8,887 bases of DNA from an uncultured Lachnospiraceae bacterium. Its GTDB lineage: Bacteria; Bacillota; Clostridia; Lachnospirales; Lachnospiraceae. The position numbers and the translations under genes were made by a program. Positions 5,855 to 8,887 of the stretch are shown one piece after another (the first letter of the stretch is position 1; the number at the start of each line of letters is the position of its first letter). A model generated the notes under the pieces. That model did no database searches. It was not told the DNA's origin and was given only the letters and a program-made list of their open reading frames with translations. The stretch spans positions 1-8,887 of the forward strand of contig CAJUSS010000139.1 of the NCBI GenBank assembly GCA_910588895.1, given 5' to 3'.

Positions 5855-6694
5855 ATGAAAAGAGTAAAGATGTTGAGCTACATACTGGCCGGAAATATCC
5901 TTTTAGCGTTTGCTGTCTGTGCATTTGTGGTCCCCAACGGGTTCATGCTGGGCGGTTCTACAGGTATCGCCCTGGTGATCCGGTCCTGGATCCCGCTGTC
6001 GATCTCCACGATCACGGCGGCGGTCAATGTGACATTGTTCGCCTTAGGTTTTATCTTCCTGGGCAAAAATTTTGCCATGACCTCCCTGCTCTCCACCGTG
6101 ATCTATCCGCTGGTGCTGGGGGTTTTTGAGCGGATGACCTTTGGCTCATGGTGTACAGAGGACACGCTTCTCTCTGCGGTTTTTGCCGGTGTGCTGATGG
6201 GATCCGGGATCGGACTGGTGATCCGGGCGGGAGGCTCTACAGGGGGCATGGACATCCCGCCCTGTATCCTGCAGAAGCTTAAAGGGATCCCGGTGGGGAG
6301 CTCCATGGTCTTGTTCGATATCGTGATCTTAGGCCTGCAGGTCTTTCGGGGAGGCTGGGACGGGATCCTCTATGGGATCGTGGTGATCGTCCTGACCTCA
6401 GCCATGGTCAACCGGATGGTCCTTTCCGGCGAGAGGAAGATCCAGATGATCATCATCTCGCCCCAGTATGAAAAGATCCGGGAGGCCATCTTAAATGAGC
6501 TGGACAGCGGCATGACCTTCCTGCACATCGAGACCGGTTTTCGCAGTGAGACCCAGAAGGCGGTGCTCAGCGTGGTACATGCCAAGCAGTATCCCAGCCT
6601 TCGGGACAAGGCCCTTGCGATCGATGAGGACGCCTTCATCGTGTCCGCCCCGGTGATGAACGTGAACGGGCGCGGATATACGCTGGCCAGGTGA
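5855..6694 (+). CDS. YitT-family membrane protein with C-terminal DUF2179 domain
   Basis: A 279-residue integral membrane protein of the YitT family. The N-terminal two thirds (about 1-190) contain five or six hydrophobic segments. It also holds two copies of a GGSTG signature, GGSTGIAL at 33-40 and GGSTGGMD at 126-133, which suggests an internally duplicated membrane domain. The C-terminal part (about 193-277, ERKIQMIIIS to NGRGYT) is a soluble DUF2179 domain with the typical G-x-GYT ending. The molecular role of the family is not established; it has been suggested to be transport-related. Length and domain order are normal. It is transcribed from its own region after the palindromic terminator and converges with the sensor kinase gene, overlapping its last 59 bp. 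No terminator is visible at its 3' end. Confidence 0.9.
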   Translation: MKRVKMLSYILAGNILLAFAVCAFVVPNGFMLGGSTGIALVIRSWIPLSISTITAAVNVTLFALGFIFLGKNFAMTSLLSTVIYPLVLGVFERMTFGSWCTEDTLLSAVFAGVLMGSGIGLVIRAGGSTGGMDIPPCILQKLKGIPVGSSMVLFDIVILGLQVFRGGWDGILYGIVVIVLTSAMVNRMVLSGERKIQMIIISPQYEKIREAILNELDSGMTFLHIETGFRSETQKAVLSVVHAKQYPSLRDKALAIDEDAFIVSAPVMNVNGRGYTLAR

Positions 6695-8171
6695 TCCTTT
6701 CGGCCCCATAAGGCTTTGGATCGGAGCAGACGGGATCTGTGGGGATGCGGAGCCTGAACAGGGCGCCCCCGCCGGGATGGTCGCGGGCGGTAAGGTCTCC
6801 GCCCTGTATGGCGGCCAGTTCCCTGGCGATGCAGAGCCCCAAGCCAAAGTGCTGCTTATCCTGGCGGGACGGGTCAGCCTGATAGAAGCGTTCGAATATC
6901 CGTTCCTTATCCCGGTCTGGGATCTGCGGACCCTCATTCCAGATGCAGATGGCCAAGGTCCTTGTATCCTGGGAGGGAGTCCGGCTCTCTGCCTGTATGC
7001 CGATCTGTCTGCCCGCCGGTGTATATGTAAGGGCATTGTCCAATAAGATGGACAGGATCTGGGTCAGGCGCTGGGGGTCGGCCTGGATCTGGGGGAGCGG
7101 ATCTTCCGGAAGGTCTAAGCGGAGGCGGACCTTTTTTTGGCGGCATAAGGGCGCAAAGGCTTCGTAAGTCTCTAAGAGCAGGGTGTCGGCATCCACCGGC
7201 CGGATATCCAGGCTCCAGGCGCCTGCGTCGACAGAGGCTAAAAGGAGCATATCCTCGATCAGGCGGGACATGCGCACGCATTCCCGGTCGATGGCCTGAC
7301 AGAGCTTTCGGGTGTCCCTTTGACCGATCGTAGGGCCGGGATCCTTTTTGGTATCCACATAGGGGGGATGGAGCCTCGCATCCATATCCGCACAAAGCGC
7401 CTCCGCGCTGGCCCGGATGACCGCAAGGGGGGAGCGGAGCTCGTGGGAGGCGGCGGCGATGAAGCGGGCCTGCTTTTCACGGGAGCTTTGGACCGGAGCC
7501 AGCAGGCGGCCTACGAACCGCCGGCTGATACAAAACAGCAGGCAGAGGGCGGCAGGCTCCAGGACGCATAAGAGCAGCAGAAGGGGCCCCAGCTGCTTAA
7601 GGATGGGGGTTTTTTGGCCCAGGATGCAGAGACCGCGCACGCCGTTCTTCGTGGAGAAGACGGCGCTTTTTCCGTAATAGCGGTCTCCGGCCGGCCCCAC
7701 GATGGTAAAGCGGCTGCTCTGGTTGAGCTGGGAGGAGACCGGGGAGGAGGCCAGCCATATCCCCTCCTCCTGGGCTTTTTCTTTCCCCAGACCGATCAGG
7801 AGATCCCTGGACGAGGGCGGGGACCAAGCGCCCTGGAACCAGAGGGGGACACCGTTCTCCTCGATATGGAGGATGATCTTCTGCTCCGCTTCCAGTTTGG
7901 CCAGCCATCCGTCGGAGATGATCGTGTCGGACTGGAGGCGGGAGAGGAGAGAGAGATAGCTGGCATCGAACTGCTCCAGCTGCTGCCGCCATGCTTCCCT
8001 CCAAAAAAAGAGGAGGACGAAAAAAAGGCAGATGGTCAGGATCGTCCCGGTGGTAGCGGTATAGAGCCAGGCCAGACGCCTGCGCAATGTGGCGAGCATC
8101 TGGGCCTCCAAGATCTTTGTCTGAGAGCCAGGTAAGGCCGGGGAGCCGGATGGGGTCTGCCGGGCGCTCAT
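6636..8171 (-). CDS. Sensor histidine kinase of a two-component system
   Basis: A membrane-bound histidine kinase of 511 residues. It has TM1 at about 35-57, an extracellular sensor region of roughly 135 residues, and TM2 at about 194-215. A HAMP-like linker follows, then the HisKA site SHELRSP with phospho-acceptor His243. The ATPase domain shows the N-box at Asn379 (LDNALTYTP), the G1 segment WNEGP, the F-box ERIFERFY and the G2 box GLGL at 443-446. The catalytic domain ends at LRIP (about 477). A 34-residue tail rich in Arg and Ser (RARSRSSPGRTR) follows, encoded partly opposite the YitT gene. HisKA holds an insertion around 264-283 between its two helices. The start ATG overlaps the regulator stop as ATGA and has GGAGGG 6 nt upstream, so the pair is translationally coupled. 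ATG at residue 25 is an alternative start. The signal it senses cannot be read from sequence. Confidence 0.93.
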   Translation of the reverse strand: MSARQTPSGSPALPGSQTKILEAQMLATLRRRLAWLYTATTGTILTICLFFVLLFFWREAWRQQLEQFDASYLSLLSRLQSDTIISDGWLAKLEAEQKIILHIEENGVPLWFQGAWSPPSSRDLLIGLGKEKAQEEGIWLASSPVSSQLNQSSRFTIVGPAGDRYYGKSAVFSTKNGVRGLCILGQKTPILKQLGPLLLLLCVLEPAALCLLFCISRRFVGRLLAPVQSSREKQARFIAAASHELRSPLAVIRASAEALCADMDARLHPPYVDTKKDPGPTIGQRDTRKLCQAIDRECVRMSRLIEDMLLLASVDAGAWSLDIRPVDADTLLLETYEAFAPLCRQKKVRLRLDLPEDPLPQIQADPQRLTQILSILLDNALTYTPAGRQIGIQAESRTPSQDTRTLAICIWNEGPQIPDRDKERIFERFYQADPSRQDKQHFGLGLCIARELAAIQGGDLTARDHPGGGALFRLRIPTDPVCSDPKPYGAERITWPAYIRARSRSSPGRTR

Positions 8172-8845
8172 GACCGGCCCTCCATCCGATAGCCCACACC
8201 GTGGAGCGTGGCCAGCTTTACAGAAGCCTCCAGAGCCTTTAGCCGCCGCCGGAGAAAATAGATGTAATTGTCCAGATTGCCTTCCTCCACATCCCCGTCG
8301 CTCCCCCACACATAGGACAGCAGCATAGCCCGGGGAAGGGTCTGTCCGGGATGCTTCATGAAGCAGGAGAGCAGAGCCGCTTCCCGTTTGGAGAGGGTGA
8401 GGGCCTTGTCCCTATATCGGAGCTCATGGGTGCTTGTGTCTAGGGAGAGGCCGTCAAAACTTAAGGAAGAGGGGTCTTGCAGCTTAGCCGGCCTTCTGGT
8501 GACCGCCCGGATCCGGGCCGTCAGCTCCTCGATGGCAAATGGCTTGATCAGATAATCGTCGGCTCCCGCATCCAGTCCGGCGATCCGGTCCGGGAGGCTG
8601 CCCAGGGCGGTGGCCAGGATCACCGGCGTGTGGATCTTCTTCCTTCGGATCAGCTCTAAAACAGTCAGACCGTCCAGTCCAGGCAGCATGCGGTCTAAGA
8701 CCAGGCAGTCATAGACCTGGTCCTCCAGATACAGCAGGGCGTCCGCGCCGTTGTGGCATCGGTCGGTCCTGTAGCCCTCCTTTTCTAAAGAAAGAGCCAT
8801 AGCCAGGCACAGGTCTTTATCATCTTCGATCAGCAATATCCGCAT
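8168..8845 (-). CDS. OmpR/PhoB-type response regulator
   Basis: A 225-residue transcription factor that is the partner of the adjacent kinase. The receiver domain spans about 1-115. It has acidic residues Glu7/Asp8/Asp9, phospho-acceptor Asp51 in LVLDRMLPG, Thr79 in ILATALG, and Lys101 in YLIKPF. The C-terminal winged helix (about 130-223) has the OmpR-type pattern KREAALLSCFM, then NLDNYIYFLRRRLK, and ends in LHGVGYRM. I chose the ATG at 8845 because GGAGG (8855-8859, minus strand) lies 9 nt upstream. The frame opens further to 8872, but those 9 extra residues precede the usual MRILLIEDD start. Its promoter lies outside the window, so regulation and target genes are not visible. The kinase gene follows with an ATGA overlap. 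Confidence 0.95.
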   Translation of the reverse strand: MRILLIEDDKDLCLAMALSLEKEGYRTDRCHNGADALLYLEDQVYDCLVLDRMLPGLDGLTVLELIRRKKIHTPVILATALGSLPDRIAGLDAGADDYLIKPFAIEELTARIRAVTRRPAKLQDPSSLSFDGLSLDTSTHELRYRDKALTLSKREAALLSCFMKHPGQTLPRAMLLSYVWGSDGDVEEGNLDNYIYFLRRRLKALEASVKLATLHGVGYRMEGRS

Positions 8846-8854
8846 CGTTTTCCA

Positions 8855-8859
8855 CCTCC
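8855..8859 (-). promoter_or_regulatory. Ribosome binding site of the response regulator
   Basis: GGAGG on the minus strand, 9 nt before the ATG at 8845. It decides for this start over an ATG at 8872. Confidence 0.75.
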
Positions 8860-8887
8860 ATCTTGCAGCCATGCCTCTCTATATCCT

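Noticed and set aside
7614..8135. Open frame of 173 codons opposite the kinase sensor region
   Set aside because: Antisense shadow of the kinase coding sequence without ribosome binding site or recognisable domain.
1..8887. CRISPR arrays, tRNA or rRNA genes, insertion sequence ends, toxin-antitoxin toxin next to the RHH genes
   Set aside because: I looked for regularly spaced repeats, cloverleaf-like segments, transposase motifs and toxin-like small proteins and found none that could be supported.

Overview
The window looks like a chromosomal segment of a moderately GC-rich low-GC-lineage Gram-positive bacterium (Bacillota). A Lachnospiraceae/Clostridia-type gut anaerobe is most likely. The reasons are a T-box leader in front of leuS, an 804-residue Bacillus-type LeuRS, strong AGGAGG ribosome binding sites, GTG or TTG starts, and YitT and CPBP families. 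The taxonomic call is inference from style and gene families, not from a search.

Layout from left to right. Positions 1-341 carry no recognisable gene. A CPBP-family intramembrane protease (342-1340, +) follows. Two bases after its stop begins a near-consensus promoter that drives a long T-box leader (about 1377-1740). The leader ends in an intrinsic terminator overlapping an alternative antiterminator, then leuS (1842-4256, +) with its own terminator. Next is a more AT-rich islet (about 4345-4880) with two head-to-head ribbon-helix-helix genes. One of these is cut to 38 codons, and a possible coding remnant lies beyond it. A Crp/Fnr-type regulator (4968-5630, +) has its own promoter and is followed by a perfect 26-bp palindrome that acts as a terminator. 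A YitT-type membrane protein (5855-6694, +) converges with a two-component system on the minus strand: an OmpR-type response regulator (8168-8845) and its sensor kinase (6636-8171). The two are translationally coupled by an ATGA overlap, and the kinase tail overlaps the end of the YitT gene.

How the parts work together. The leuS unit is a self-contained feedback circuit in which uncharged tRNA-Leu should stabilise the antiterminator and let LeuRS be made. The two-component pair should sense an envelope or extracellular signal through a sensor domain of about 135 residues. Its targets are not visible because its promoter side leaves the window. The Crp/Fnr regulator and YitT gene are neighbours on one strand but separated by a terminator, so they are probably separate transcripts.

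Most of the window is ordinary housekeeping and regulatory DNA, and I do not see a clear new system. The best leads are the T-box, whose specifier position and antiterminator bulge point to different tRNAs on a literal reading and whose antiterminator contains an extra domain of about 65 nt; the paired ribbon-helix-helix genes; and the convergent overlap that gives the kinase a basic tail.
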